Part shown: piece by piece, positions 1 through 6,145 of the stretch
Position numbering within the stretch: position 1 is the stretch's first letter
How the letters are laid out: each line of letters begins with the position of its first letter
Assembly (NCBI GenBank): GCA_035628335.1
Contig: DASPKA010000100.1
Location: 1 to 15,424, forward strand
Length of the DNA: 15,424 bases
Origin: DASPKA01 sp035628335
GTDB taxonomy: Bacteria; Patescibacteriota; Doudnabacteria; UBA920
Direction: 5' to 3'
Translations under genes and position numbers: made by a program
The notes under the pieces: model-generated
Told to the model about the DNA's origin: nothing
The model's database searches: none
What the model saw: only the letters and a program-made list of their open reading frames with translations

Positions 1-1
1 C

Positions 2-148
2 AATACCAGAAGAAAACACTATGGCTATGGCATGCAGGGGCTCACTCCACAACAGAAATTACAGCAAGCTACACTTCAAGCCATGGCCAACAAAGTTATT
101 ACTCATCCCGGGGAGGTAACCCGAACCCTGCAACAGTACAATTTTTGA
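2..148 (+). CDS. C-terminal end of an unrecognised gene, cut by the window edge
   Basis: Forty-eight codons are visible, open from the window edge to a TGA stop. The peptide is polar and Gln-rich (…GLTPQQKLQQATLQAMANKV…TRTLQQYNF) and reads like a helical C-terminus. I do not recognise a family. An internal ATG (M11) could make it a free-standing miniprotein of 38 residues. The next gene's promoter (TTGACA at 145-150) begins on the stop codon, so this gene ends exactly where the next transcript is launched. The other forward frame here is also open (ending 156) but is Ser/Thr/Gly-rich and looks less protein-like. Confidence 0.4.
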   Translation, partial: NTRRKHYGYGMQGLTPQQKLQQATLQAMANKVITHPGEVTRTLQQYNF

Positions 149-174
149 CAATATAGTATTAAGTGTGTTATCAT
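145..174 (+). promoter_or_regulatory. Sigma-70 type promoter of the ABC-F gene
   Basis: A consensus -35 TTGACA (145-150) is followed after 18 bases by TATCAT (169-174), preceded by TGT, which gives an extended -10. Transcription should start near 181. This places the start codon at 225 and makes a longer in-frame GTG start at 165, inside the promoter, unlikely. Confidence 0.75.
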
Positions 175-178
175 ATAT

Positions 179-232
179 ATGTATTTCCGCTGCAGAATCG
201 CGGTATTTTTTTATTTTTTACTCTATGGCTAA
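179..232 (+). CDS. Possible 17-codon leader peptide overlapping the ABC-F start
   Basis: An ATG at 179, at or just upstream of the predicted transcription start, opens a frame of 17 codons (MYFRCRIAVFFYFLLYG) ending in TAA at 230-232. It overlaps the ABC-F ATG (225) by eight bases in another frame. The leader also holds a small CCGC/GCGG hairpin followed by two T-runs. Many antibiotic-resistance ABC-F genes are controlled by leader-peptide attenuation (established knowledge). Applying that here is inference; the ORF is short, lacks a ribosome binding site and could be chance. Confidence 0.2.
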   Translation: MYFRCRIAVFFYFLLYG

Positions 233-1688
233 CGACAACGTAATTCTGAGGTTTTCTGATGTAACCTATACATACAGCGAAACTAAACACATCCTGGACG
301 AGATTTCTTTTTCGGTACGAAATGGCAGCCGCATAACTCTTATGGGGCAAAATGGTGCTGGAAAAAGCACATTGTTTAAACTTATTACAGGCGAGCTAAA
401 GCCTCAGGAGGGTGAAATTTTTTTCACTCCAAATGACCAGACCATTGCCATAGCTAAACAGGTTATGCCGCGTGAGTACCTGGGGTTGTCTGTTCGTGAC
501 TATTTTGCAACTGCTTTTACTGAAAAGCAGTACAATTTAGACAAACTCATAAAAGACGTGTTTTATGTCGTAAATTTGGACTTACCTTTAGATAAAGAGG
601 TAAGGGAACTCTCCGGCGGTCAGCAAGCTCGGCTCTTGCTCGCACACGCACTTATTCAAAATCCAGATATTCTGCTTCTGGACGAGCCAACTAACAACCT
701 GGACCAGGCAGGTATAGAGCACCTCACCGGGTTTTTGATGATGTATGAAAAGACAGTTATAGTAATCTCGCACGATGCAGACTTTTTAAACTCATTTTCA
801 GACGGCGTACTGTACCTGGATGTGTTTACACACAAAATAGAGCAATATAGTGGAAACTACTACGACGTGGTTGAAGAGATCAAAAACCGCATAGAACGTG
901 AGAACTTACAGAATGCACGCATGCAGTCACAAATAAAGCAAAAGCGCTCACAGGCAGAAGTATTCGCTCACAAAGGCGGTAAACTCCGTGCGGTAGCAAA
1001 GCGCATGCGTGAGTCTGCTGAAGAAGCAGAAGAAGGAATGGTGGATGTCCGGCGGGAAGACAAAACCATACGTGAGTTTGTAATTCCCATGCAAGAGTTT
1101 GATCAGTTTTTTGATGGCAGAATCTTGGAACTCTATTATATTGAAAAATTGCAGGACGGGGACGTAGTGAAAAAAGAAGTTCGCGCAACAGTGAGAAAAG
1201 ATACCCATATTCTTTTGGCCGGACCAAACGGCATCGGGAAGACGACTTTCTTGGAACGACTAGCAGCAGGTGAGAGTGAAGGTGCGGTTATACAGCCTGG
1301 TGTAAAAGTAGGGTACTATAAACAAGATTTTTCTAACTTAGACTTAGAAAAAACGGCGTTCGACACTTTAAAAGAGGTGATGGAAAAGTATGACGAAATG
1401 CAGCTCCGCTCAACGGCTGCAGGTTTTTTGCTGGACGGAAAACTTTTGGCGCAGCCGGTGGTTGCACTTTCTGAGGGCCAGAAGGGCCTGCTTTCCTTCT
1501 GTCGATTAGTGCTCATGAAGCCTGGCCTGCTCATTTTAGATGAGCCAACAAACCACATAAACTTCCGTCACCTTCCTGTTATTGCGAAATCCTTAGACGC
1601 ATATACTGGAGCGTTTGTCATGGTCTCTCACATTCCAGACTTCGTAAAAGAAATCCGCATTGACCAAGTTATTGATTTAAATGCATAA
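225..1688 (+). CDS. ABC-F family ATP-binding protein (ribosome-associated)
   Basis: A soluble 487-aa protein with two ABC ATPase domains and no membrane segment, the ABC-F layout. Domain 1 has Walker A GQNGAGKST (residues 41-49), signature LSGGQ (129-133), Walker B with LLLDEPTNNLD (to 160) and an H-loop His183. A charged helical linker (about 215-290) is the region that reaches into the ribosome in this family. Domain 2 has Walker A GPNGIGKTT (333-341), a deviant signature LSEGQ (415-419), LLILDEPTNHIN (435-446) and H-loop His469 in SHIPDF rather than the usual SHDRxF. ABC-F proteins bind the ribosomal E site and act in translation or antibiotic target protection. At 487 aa it is at the short end of the family. 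The start is the first ATG after the promoter; no clear Shine-Dalgarno is seen. Housekeeping versus resistance role cannot be told from sequence. Confidence 0.92.
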   Translation: MANDNVILRFSDVTYTYSETKHILDEISFSVRNGSRITLMGQNGAGKSTLFKLITGELKPQEGEIFFTPNDQTIAIAKQVMPREYLGLSVRDYFATAFTEKQYNLDKLIKDVFYVVNLDLPLDKEVRELSGGQQARLLLAHALIQNPDILLLDEPTNNLDQAGIEHLTGFLMMYEKTVIVISHDADFLNSFSDGVLYLDVFTHKIEQYSGNYYDVVEEIKNRIERENLQNARMQSQIKQKRSQAEVFAHKGGKLRAVAKRMRESAEEAEEGMVDVRREDKTIREFVIPMQEFDQFFDGRILELYYIEKLQDGDVVKKEVRATVRKDTHILLAGPNGIGKTTFLERLAAGESEGAVIQPGVKVGYYKQDFSNLDLEKTAFDTLKEVMEKYDEMQLRSTAAGFLLDGKLLAQPVVALSEGQKGLLSFCRLVLMKPGLLILDEPTNHINFRHLPVIAKSLDAYTGAFVMVSHIPDFVKEIRIDQVIDLNA

Positions 1689-1716
1689 CTAATTCAGAGA
1701 AAGAAAAGGAGGTAGT

Positions 1717-1857
1717 ATGGCAATCACAGTTCACACCTGTATAACGTTTCCGAAAAATGAGATAGGAATGCAAAGGCGAAGAAGAGTGCTTGTCTATTCG
1801 ACCATGCAACCATGCTTGAAATATCAGGCGTGCGCTCGTGGCACGCGTAACCGTTAA
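1717..1857 (+). CDS. Possible 46-aa basic miniprotein or leader ORF
   Basis: A very strong Shine-Dalgarno (AAAGGAGG, 1705-1712) lies four bases before an ATG opening 46 codons, ending TAA. The peptide is basic, with an RRRR run near residues 20-23 and three cysteines, and resembles nothing I know. It lies 28 bases after the ABC-F stop, and 27 bases before the next gene. A GC-rich hairpin (GCGTGC/GCACGC, 1828-1846) lies near its 3' end without a T-run. It could be a real small protein, a translated leader for the next gene, or an eroded gene that kept its ribosome binding site. Confidence 0.4.
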   Translation: MAITVHTCITFPKNEIGMQRRRRVLVYSTMQPCLKYQACARGTRNR

Positions 1858-1884
1858 CCAGAAACTGATAAAGGAGAAGAATAT

Positions 1885-2265
1885 ATGGGTTTCCATGTAT
1901 GCGAATACTGTCCGTCGGAGGCACAGCAAATCAACAAGTTTTCTCGACACTCTTCTGGAGATGTGACGCTGAAGTTTGCGGGTGGTAGTATATACACTAT
2001 GCCAGACATGGTGCTTCACTATGTTGGCGACCATCAATGGTTGCCACCAGCAGAGTTCATTAGCGACGTCATGACCAAAGAACTTGCTTTGGGGAGCCGG
2101 CTGCAGACAAAGAGTGCGAGTGCTGCTCCCAAACCTGTCGGGTACCTGCACGGAACGTTTTCTGTCGGTAAGGTCCCACCAGGATTTCTGGACAAACTAG
2201 GCAAACTCATGCGTAGGGCAAGCCTTGGTGGTGCGCGCCGGCAAACTAGAGGTGGTGGCGTGTAG
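1885..2265 (+). CDS. Uncharacterised small protein with N-terminal CxxC
   Basis: 126 aa, with a good Shine-Dalgarno (AAGGAG, 1871-1876) eight bases before ATG. The N-terminus MGFHVCEYCPS carries a CxxC pair. The middle (about 25-60) alternates hydrophobic and polar residues around SSGDVTLKF, YTMPDMVLHYV and DHQWLPPAEF, which look like conserved blocks of a compact alpha/beta fold. The tail after about residue 95 is rich in Arg and Gly and may bind nucleic acid. I have the impression that proteins of this pattern recur in CPR-type genomes, but I cannot name the family. It is probably cotranscribed with the ABC-F gene upstream and ends just before a strong terminator. Confidence 0.8.
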   Translation: MGFHVCEYCPSEAQQINKFSRHSSGDVTLKFAGGSIYTMPDMVLHYVGDHQWLPPAEFISDVMTKELALGSRLQTKSASAAPKPVGYLHGTFSVGKVPPGFLDKLGKLMRRASLGGARRQTRGGGV

Positions 2266-2274
2266 GAGTGATTC

Positions 2275-2319
2275 AAAATCCCCACACAGTCGTTTGGCTA
2301 TGTGGGGATTTATTTTTTT
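2275..2319 (+). terminator. Rho-independent terminator
   Basis: A perfect stem AAATCCCCACA / TGTGGGGATTT with a 14-base loop is followed by a run of seven T. It closes the ABC-F/small-protein unit and sits between convergent genes; from the minus strand only a short T-run follows, so it may work weakly in that direction too. Confidence 0.85.
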
Positions 2320-2322
2320 GAA

Positions 2323-2754
2323 CTATCTCCAAAGTGCGAGTATAACCCCCCCAATCAGAAGGGTAACAAGGTAATAGCCTAGGTCAATGGACACAAACTT
2401 AAAGCTCTTTCCTCCCCAAAGTTTGTCGCCATACTTTACTGGGACCATAAAGGTCAGCCATGTCCAGAAACCACCCTGTAGTCCAGCGCTTACACCAACC
2501 AGCGTTGGGTCAGCTGTAGTGAACGCCCACATAGACATAGCAAGACCAAAGAATATGAGCAGAGAGCCAATGAACTGCTGCGCGTATGCCGGGCCGGCAG
2601 CCTTCTTCATTTTGGCCATTAAAGCCTGGTCATTTGGATTCCAGCCCATACCTTCCATCCACATTTTGGAAAACAAGGGACCATACCAAATTCCGCCAAT
2701 AATCATGCTGACAATGGCGCATACTAATATTGCTATGTAATTTATCTCTGGCAT
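2323..2754 (-). CDS. DUF1761-like four-helix integral membrane protein
   Basis: 143 aa with four predicted transmembrane stretches (about residues 4-23, 61-80, 86-106 and 121-142). The opening block, with IGGIWYGPLFSKMWMEGMG at about 19-37, matches the GxxWYxPLxFxKxW pattern I associate with the DUF1761 membrane family, whose function is unknown. A longer frame runs upstream to 2928, but the extra 58 residues are basic, low in complexity and read through the promoter region. The ATG at 2754 puts the first helix right at the N-terminus and is preferred. No clear Shine-Dalgarno is present. It is transcribed divergently from the 2855 gene and convergently with the 1885 gene. Confidence 0.75.
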   Translation of the reverse strand: MPEINYIAILVCAIVSMIIGGIWYGPLFSKMWMEGMGWNPNDQALMAKMKKAAGPAYAQQFIGSLLIFFGLAMSMWAFTTADPTLVGVSAGLQGGFWTWLTFMVPVKYGDKLWGGKSFKFVSIDLGYYLVTLLIGGVILALWR

Positions 2755-2777
2755 ATATTTTTGTTTAATTTTGTTAC

Positions 2778-2807
2778 TTGATTTTAGTATAGCATTAAAT
2801 ATAGTAT
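2778..2807. promoter_or_regulatory. Overlapping divergent promoters
   Basis: On the plus strand TTGATT (2778-2783) is followed after 16-18 bases by overlapping -10 candidates TATAGT (2800-2805) and TAGTAT (2802-2807) for the 2855 gene. On the minus strand TATACT (2791-2786) carries an upstream TGC, making an extended -10 for the DUF1761-like gene. The two overlap, so the genes may compete for polymerase or share control. Confidence 0.5.
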
Positions 2808-2854
2808 TATTAGACTTTCGCACATACCTACTTCTAAACTTAAAAGGAGAAAAA

Positions 2855-3319
2855 ATGAATTTCAGAGGTATCTTCCGTCTTGGTCGCAAAGAGGAAGAGA
2901 ATGAGGAGAACTTGATCGTTACTGGCATGGCGCTAACGCCTGCAACAGGCGTTTGGGCAATTCAATCACAGTTAAAGTTGGTGAGTATTCTCCCCAAGCA
3001 TTGGCCAGTGTTGGCACAGAACATCTGCGAAGTTACCAAGACTGAAGGCCAAGCTCTAAGACAGCGGCCTGTAGGCCCTTATGTCTTGGTAGTTACAGAC
3101 ATTGAAGACCGCGTGGTGCAAGAACCCGTTGTATACAGCGTCGGGACGTTAAAAGAACTGGTTGAAAAGATCTTCGAACTCGCCAGGGAAAATGCCGCCG
3201 GGAAACGAGAAGAACCAACTTTTGAGGACATCATAATCGCTCTGGCACACGGGAGTGTGCATGTAGTAGATATAATACTGCTTGTCCCCGAAGGCAGAGA
3301 AAAGGATGATGACCATTAG
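2855..3319 (+). CDS. Orphan 154-aa cytoplasmic protein
   Basis: The start is the ATG at 2855, six bases after a strong Shine-Dalgarno (AAGGAG, 2844-2849); an upstream in-frame TTG at 2771 lies within the promoter and is rejected. The protein has a charged N-terminus (RKEEENEEN), a mixed alpha/beta core with hydrophobic strands (YVLVVTDIED, VHVVDIILLV) and a helix rich in Glu/Lys near 105-120. It ends in an acidic REKDDDH tail. It has no signal peptide or membrane helix. I do not recognise a family. It has its own promoter and terminator, so it is a single-gene unit. Confidence 0.8.
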   Translation: MNFRGIFRLGRKEEENEENLIVTGMALTPATGVWAIQSQLKLVSILPKHWPVLAQNICEVTKTEGQALRQRPVGPYVLVVTDIEDRVVQEPVVYSVGTLKELVEKIFELARENAAGKREEPTFEDIIIALAHGSVHVVDIILLVPEGREKDDDH

Positions 3320-3326
3320 GCCAAAT

Positions 3327-3367
3327 AAGACCACTGTCTGACACATTTGCTGACAGTGGTCTTTTAT
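3327..3367 (+). terminator. Rho-independent terminator
   Basis: The stem AAGACCACTGTC / GACAGTGGTCTT (12 bp) with a loop of about 13 bases is followed by a short T-rich tail (CTTTTATAT). It closes the 2855 gene and separates it from the tRNA promoter. Confidence 0.8.
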
Positions 3368-3386
3368 ATGTGTGATTCCACCATAG

Positions 3387-3416
3387 TTGCATAAAACCTG
3401 GATTATTTGCTAAGAT
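3387..3416 (+). promoter_or_regulatory. Promoter of the tRNA-Asn gene
   Basis: TTGCAT (3387-3392), an 18-base spacer, then TGCTAAGAT, an extended -10 (hexamer 3411-3416). The predicted start near 3423 leaves a short 5' leader before the tRNA at 3436. Confidence 0.6.
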
Positions 3417-3435
3417 TTATGAGTTAGTTATATAT

Positions 3436-3755
3436 TCGGGAGTAGCTCAGCGGTAGAGCAATCGGCTGTAAATGTTGCAGCTCCTTGTGGAAACATAGGG
3501 ATGAATAACAAGGTGAATTGTCTGGAAGCCCTGACGCCATGTTAGGGGGATCAGCAGCCAAGCCCTGTGAGTAATTACAGGGAAGGTCCAGAGACTATCC
3601 TATATGGAGTACCTCCGACTTTCTATTGTAAGTCAGCGGGAAGCGCCTTGCACCTAAGTCTACAAAGATATGGTGATGATATAGTCCACACTTGTAGCAA
3701 TACAAGACAAAGTGTAACCGATGGGTCCTGGGTTCGAATCCCAGCTCCCGAGCCA
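3436..3755 (+). tRNA. tRNA-Asn(GUU), interrupted by a group I intron, CCA encoded
   Basis: Exons 3436-3469 and 3715-3755 join to a 75-nt tRNA. It has a 7-bp acceptor TCGGGAG/CTCCCGA, D stem GCTC/GAGC, anticodon stem ATCGG/CCGAT with loop CTGTTAA, a short 5-nt variable region and T arm CTGGG-TTCGAAT-CCCAG. Discriminator G and CCA are encoded. The joined anticodon loop reads GUU (Asn), and the D arm to variable region closely matches the standard bacterial tRNA-Asn. The gene is split after U35, so the anticodon is not complete until splicing. Reading straight on from the 5' exon would give a false GUA (Tyr); the short variable arm speaks against bacterial tRNA-Tyr, which is class II. It has its own promoter and terminator. 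Confidence 0.92.
3470..3714 (+). ncRNA. Self-splicing group I intron (245 nt, no ORF)
   Basis: The guide GCAGCT (3477-3482) pairs with the exon end GGCTGT (3464-3469), giving P1 with the required U·G at the 5' splice site. The last intron base is G (3714), the omega-G. Other elements visible: P2 CCTTGT/ACAAGG (3483-3488 with 3508-3513); P5 CCCTGT/ACAGGG (3563-3568 with 3577-3582); P7 GACTAT/ATAGTC (3593-3598 with 3681-3686); P8 GACTT/AAGTC (3617-3621 with 3630-3634). A P9 hairpin CTTGTA-GCAA-TACAAG (3691-3706) carries a GNRA tetraloop. P10 can form between 3' exon AAC and GTT at 3474-3476. The compact size and tRNA location resemble the IC3 tRNA introns of other bacteria; the subtype is inference. 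There is no homing endonuclease. Confidence 0.9.
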
Positions 3756-3757
3756 AC

Positions 3758-3787
3758 AAAAAAGATCAATAATTATTGGTCTTTTTT
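3758..3787 (+). terminator. Terminator of the tRNA unit
   Basis: A hairpin of A6-GATCAAT / ATTGGTC-T6 (13 bp with one T·G, loop AATT) starts three bases after the encoded CCA. The 3' arm provides the T-run. Confidence 0.85.
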
Positions 3788-3818
3788 GTTTACTCTTCTA
3801 GGATGATGTAAACCAAGG

Positions 3819-3828
3819 GTGTTATAAT
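3819..3828 (+). promoter_or_regulatory. Extended -10 promoter giving a leaderless hydrolase mRNA
   Basis: TGTTATAAT, with the hexamer at 3823-3828, lies six bases before the ATG at 3835. Transcription would start on or next to the A of the ATG. No -35 is recognisable and no Shine-Dalgarno can fit. Confidence 0.65.
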
Positions 3829-3834
3829 CAGGTT

Positions 3835-4602
3835 ATGATACGGCTTAAAAGATTATTATTTATAATTTTGGGTACATATTTTATTTTTGGGCTTGCTCTT
3901 TTTATTTTCCAACGAAAATTTATATACTTTCCTACACCACAAGAATTCAACAAGTGTATGAACCTGCCAGATGCCTCTCCGGTGGAATATGAAGGAACAA
4001 GGATGTATGTACACAAAGCCACTGATAATTGGGTAGTCATATATCACGGCAATGCAGGATCAGCCTGTGACAGGTCATATTATTTGAACTATTTTAGTCC
4101 CAAAAACTTTTCATATATTATAGTTGAATATGCCGGATATTCAAATGACAAAAATTCTCCTTCCCAATCAGCTTTAATGCAAAACGTTGAAGCAGCCAAC
4201 AACTATATTAAAACACAAAACCCAACCACAATTACCGTCATTGGCGAAAGCTTGGGAACTGCTCTGGCGTCATACCATTCAAAGATTAATCCTCCTAATA
4301 AGCTGTTGCTGATTTCACCTTTTGATTCACTATCGCGCGTGAGCCAGTCGCATTACTGGTTTTACCCAACTTCGTTAATGTTGTTAGACAAGTTTCCAGC
4401 CGTGAAGTGGGTTAAGGGTTCCAATAATGTACTAATAATTCAAGGCACAATGGACACTCTAATTCCCAATATATTCGGACAAGCTTTGTATGAACAAATA
4501 TCAGGAAAAAATAAAAGCCTAATAAAAATTCCCGGGGCGGGTCATAACGACATATACGATTTTCAATTAACGGTGGAAGAAATAACTAAATTCCTGAAAT
4601 AG
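3835..4602 (+). CDS. Membrane-anchored alpha/beta hydrolase (serine hydrolase)
   Basis: 255 aa. A basic N-terminus and one transmembrane helix (about 7-25) anchor it, followed by FQRKFIYFPTP, typical of the BEM46/YfhR-like hydrolase group. Motifs in order are HGNAG (71-75, oxyanion region), GESLG (137-141) with nucleophile Ser139, GTMDTLIP with acid Asp207, and GAGHND with catalytic His237. The triad is therefore complete and activity is likely, with the domain probably outside the membrane; the substrate (ester, lipid or peptide) cannot be told. Length fits the family. It is probably translated from a leaderless mRNA, and no terminator is seen after it. Confidence 0.88.
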   Translation: MIRLKRLLFIILGTYFIFGLALFIFQRKFIYFPTPQEFNKCMNLPDASPVEYEGTRMYVHKATDNWVVIYHGNAGSACDRSYYLNYFSPKNFSYIIVEYAGYSNDKNSPSQSALMQNVEAANNYIKTQNPTTITVIGESLGTALASYHSKINPPNKLLLISPFDSLSRVSQSHYWFYPTSLMLLDKFPAVKWVKGSNNVLIIQGTMDTLIPNIFGQALYEQISGKNKSLIKIPGAGHNDIYDFQLTVEEITKFLK

Positions 4603-4724
4603 TTTCTAACTCCGTCTACAAAGTGAAACCAAGCTAAAACACGATCACACCAATAGTCAACTAAACTATTATACGACCATTATAAATTCTCATTAATCTT
4701 TTCTCGTATCGTTGTGGGTTGGTG

Positions 4725-4730
4725 TATACT
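4725..4730 (+). promoter_or_regulatory. Candidate -10 box for the secreted-protein gene
   Basis: TATACT at 4725-4730 lies 24 bases before the ATG at 4755; a -35 is not clear. A second possible hexamer, TATAGT, lies just downstream (about 4736-4741). There is no Shine-Dalgarno before the ATG, only an A/T-rich leader. Confidence 0.4.
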
Positions 4731-4754
4731 ATAACTATAGTAAAAAGAAATTTT

Positions 4755-5903
4755 ATGAAAAAAATCATTGAAGTCAGTTTGTTCAGTATGCTTTTTTTAT
4801 TTGCTGCAAATTTTGCACTTGCTGCGCAATCAGTATCGGGGGTGAGTGTAGTTGCAAAATGTAGCAGCACGAAACCACCATGCCCAAAAAAGCAAGTGAC
4901 GCACACTGCGACATACAAAGCTAACGGCGATTTTGTGTTTAGGGGTTTGACAGTTGGTGCGACATATAATCTATATGTAAAAAATACCAAAAGGCCGTTT
5001 GCAACGATCACAGCAAAATCTAATACGCTCGTCGGGAGGTTTAACGTTGAGTTTGATGTAACGGAGGAGTTGTCGACAGCTGCAAACACAAAAGTCGTAA
5101 TTTCTGGAGGTTTTGAACTTGGAGTGAATGATTACGGTCGCCCAGTCACCCTCATCGCTTCCATGCTTGGTGTGACGCCTGATGTGTTTCGTCAGGCATT
5201 CTCTGGAGTTACTCCAGCTACGAATGGCGAACCAACCGAGGCCCAGGCAGGGGCAAACAAAACAGCGCTACTTTCAGTATTAGCCCCCTATGGGGTGACT
5301 AACGAGAAACTGGATGAGGTCGCAAATTATTACCGCTTCAATCCTGCTAAAGGTGAAAAGTGGCCACAAGTACAAGCCACTGCTGAAGCAGTTATTGAAA
5401 ACGGAAAAGTTACCGGTGTAAAAATAACTAACCCGGGAGTTGGATATGCTTATCCACCTACTGTAGTGTTCTATGGACCGAGCGGAACTATTGCCGCTAC
5501 GGCTACAGTCAATTATACAAAAGATTTTAAAACAAACGGCAGCATCGCTGCTATAACGCTGAAGTCTAAGGCGAAATTTTCCAACGACATTGTGAGCAAG
5601 AACCGACATGACTACAAGATAGTCAAGCTTGCAAACAAGCAGATATACTACGGTATAATTACTAGTAATACAAATGGTATTGTGCTTGAGGATGTGTTTT
5701 ACACGCAGGGTTTTGTTGACTTTAGTGACCCTACACAGATAGCTCAAGCTACTCAAATTTCCCTTGTTAAGGCAGGAGCAGAATTGGATGGTGGTACAGA
5801 TAGAAAAGTTTTCAGTGAGGACAGCATCATCTCTATAGAAACTCTGAAACCAGACAGCCGGGTTTACCAAGCTATATCTGCGTATAACAGCTATTCCAGG
5901 TGA
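4755..5903 (+). CDS. Secreted protein with GYxxPPTVxFxG-type motif
   Basis: 382 aa from the ATG at 4755; a longer frame from 4719 only adds promoter sequence. The N-terminus is a classic signal peptide: MKK, a hydrophobic core to about 20, and ALA|AQ cleavage near 23. Residues 25-103 are strand-rich with a GxFxFRGLxVGxTYxLYV pattern like carboxypeptidase-regulatory or SpaA-type Ig-like folds. Residues 112-195 look helical (…VTLIASMLGVTPDVFRQAF…). At 214-252 is the pattern GKVTGVKITNPGVGYAYPPTVVFYG…AATATV, which resembles short beta motifs (VxxGGxGYxxPPTVxF) found in phage tail and surface proteins. Function is unknown; an adhesive or envelope role is inference. Cys36 and Cys43 could form a disulphide. 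Confidence 0.75.
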   Translation: MKKIIEVSLFSMLFLFAANFALAAQSVSGVSVVAKCSSTKPPCPKKQVTHTATYKANGDFVFRGLTVGATYNLYVKNTKRPFATITAKSNTLVGRFNVEFDVTEELSTAANTKVVISGGFELGVNDYGRPVTLIASMLGVTPDVFRQAFSGVTPATNGEPTEAQAGANKTALLSVLAPYGVTNEKLDEVANYYRFNPAKGEKWPQVQATAEAVIENGKVTGVKITNPGVGYAYPPTVVFYGPSGTIAATATVNYTKDFKTNGSIAAITLKSKAKFSNDIVSKNRHDYKIVKLANKQIYYGIITSNTNGIVLEDVFYTQGFVDFSDPTQIAQATQISLVKAGAELDGGTDRKVFSEDSIISIETLKPDSRVYQAISAYNSYSR

Positions 5904-6054
5904 TTGCTTTGAAAAGAACTTATGTACAATTAGAGCGCGCTTCTGAGAAATGATAAATTCAAGTAGTCTTACCACCTTAGTATCAAGCAAATCGCTAAAA
6001 TGTTAAGACTTGACTCTCAACTTTTTTTGCATAAAGCGTAGTTGGAGCGTTTAA

Positions 6055-6063
6055 TGGTATAAT
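6055..6063 (+). promoter_or_regulatory. Extended -10 promoter
   Basis: TGGTATAAT (hexamer 6058-6063) matches the extended -10 consensus, with a likely start near 6070. It lies in the 238-base spacer after the secreted-protein gene. That spacer shows no clear terminator, only a 7-bp AGTCTTA/TAAGACT inverted repeat with a long loop (about 5964-6009) and a T7 run downstream. Confidence 0.55.
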
Positions 6064-6067
6064 AGCC

Positions 6068-6145
6068 TTGATCTCTAATGAAGGCGAAGGGGCTGCTGTA
6101 ATCGATACGCTGCATATGGCACACGATCAAAGGTTAGTAAATTGA
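6068..6145 (+). CDS. Possible 25-codon ORF coupled to the next gene
   Basis: A frame from TTG (6068) to TGA (6143-6145) overlaps the TTG start of the next gene by four bases (TTGA), the arrangement used for translational coupling. Its sequence (…EGEGAAVIDTLHMAHDQ…) looks protein-like, and the frame is open upstream to about 6033 without a normal start. It may be a leader ORF, a gene remnant or chance. Confidence 0.2.
   Translation: MISNEGEGAAVIDTLHMAHDQRLVN

Noticed and set aside
165..224. N-terminal 20-residue extension of the ABC-F protein
   Set aside because: The start would be a GTG within the -10 region, upstream of the predicted transcription start.
880..1227. Minus-strand frames inside the ABC-F gene
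   Set aside because: They are antisense shadows of a clearly coding gene, Cys/Phe/Leu-rich and without ribosome sites.
1669..2151. 160-codon minus-strand frame over the 1717 and 1885 genes
   Set aside because: It is antisense to the well-supported 1885 gene, has no ribosome site and an odd His/Arg/Ser-rich composition. The plus frames have strong Shine-Dalgarno sequences.
2755..2928. N-terminal extension of the DUF1761-like protein
   Set aside because: It reads through the divergent promoter region and is basic and low in complexity; the family starts at the first helix.
3436..3755. tRNA-Tyr(GUA) without intron, or tRNA-Thr(UGU) with intron after U33
   Set aside because: Tyr would need the intron to lie elsewhere and a long variable arm, absent here. 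The Thr cut (after 3467, ending at G3712) leaves the guide pairing misplaced; the Asn cut gives P1 with U·G at the splice site and a near-standard tRNA-Asn body.
3567..3806. 79-codon frame across the intron and 3' exon (homing endonuclease?)
   Set aside because: It covers catalytic intron core helices, the tRNA exon and the terminator, and has no endonuclease motif; it is a chance frame.
4661..5089. 142-codon minus-strand frame with hydrophobic stretches
   Set aside because: It overlaps the signal peptide and first domain of the plus-strand secreted protein; its hydrophobicity mirrors that segment.
5280..5990. 236-codon minus-strand frame
   Set aside because: Long but antisense to the secreted protein; its composition is Cys/Ser/Arg-rich and no motif or promoter is seen.
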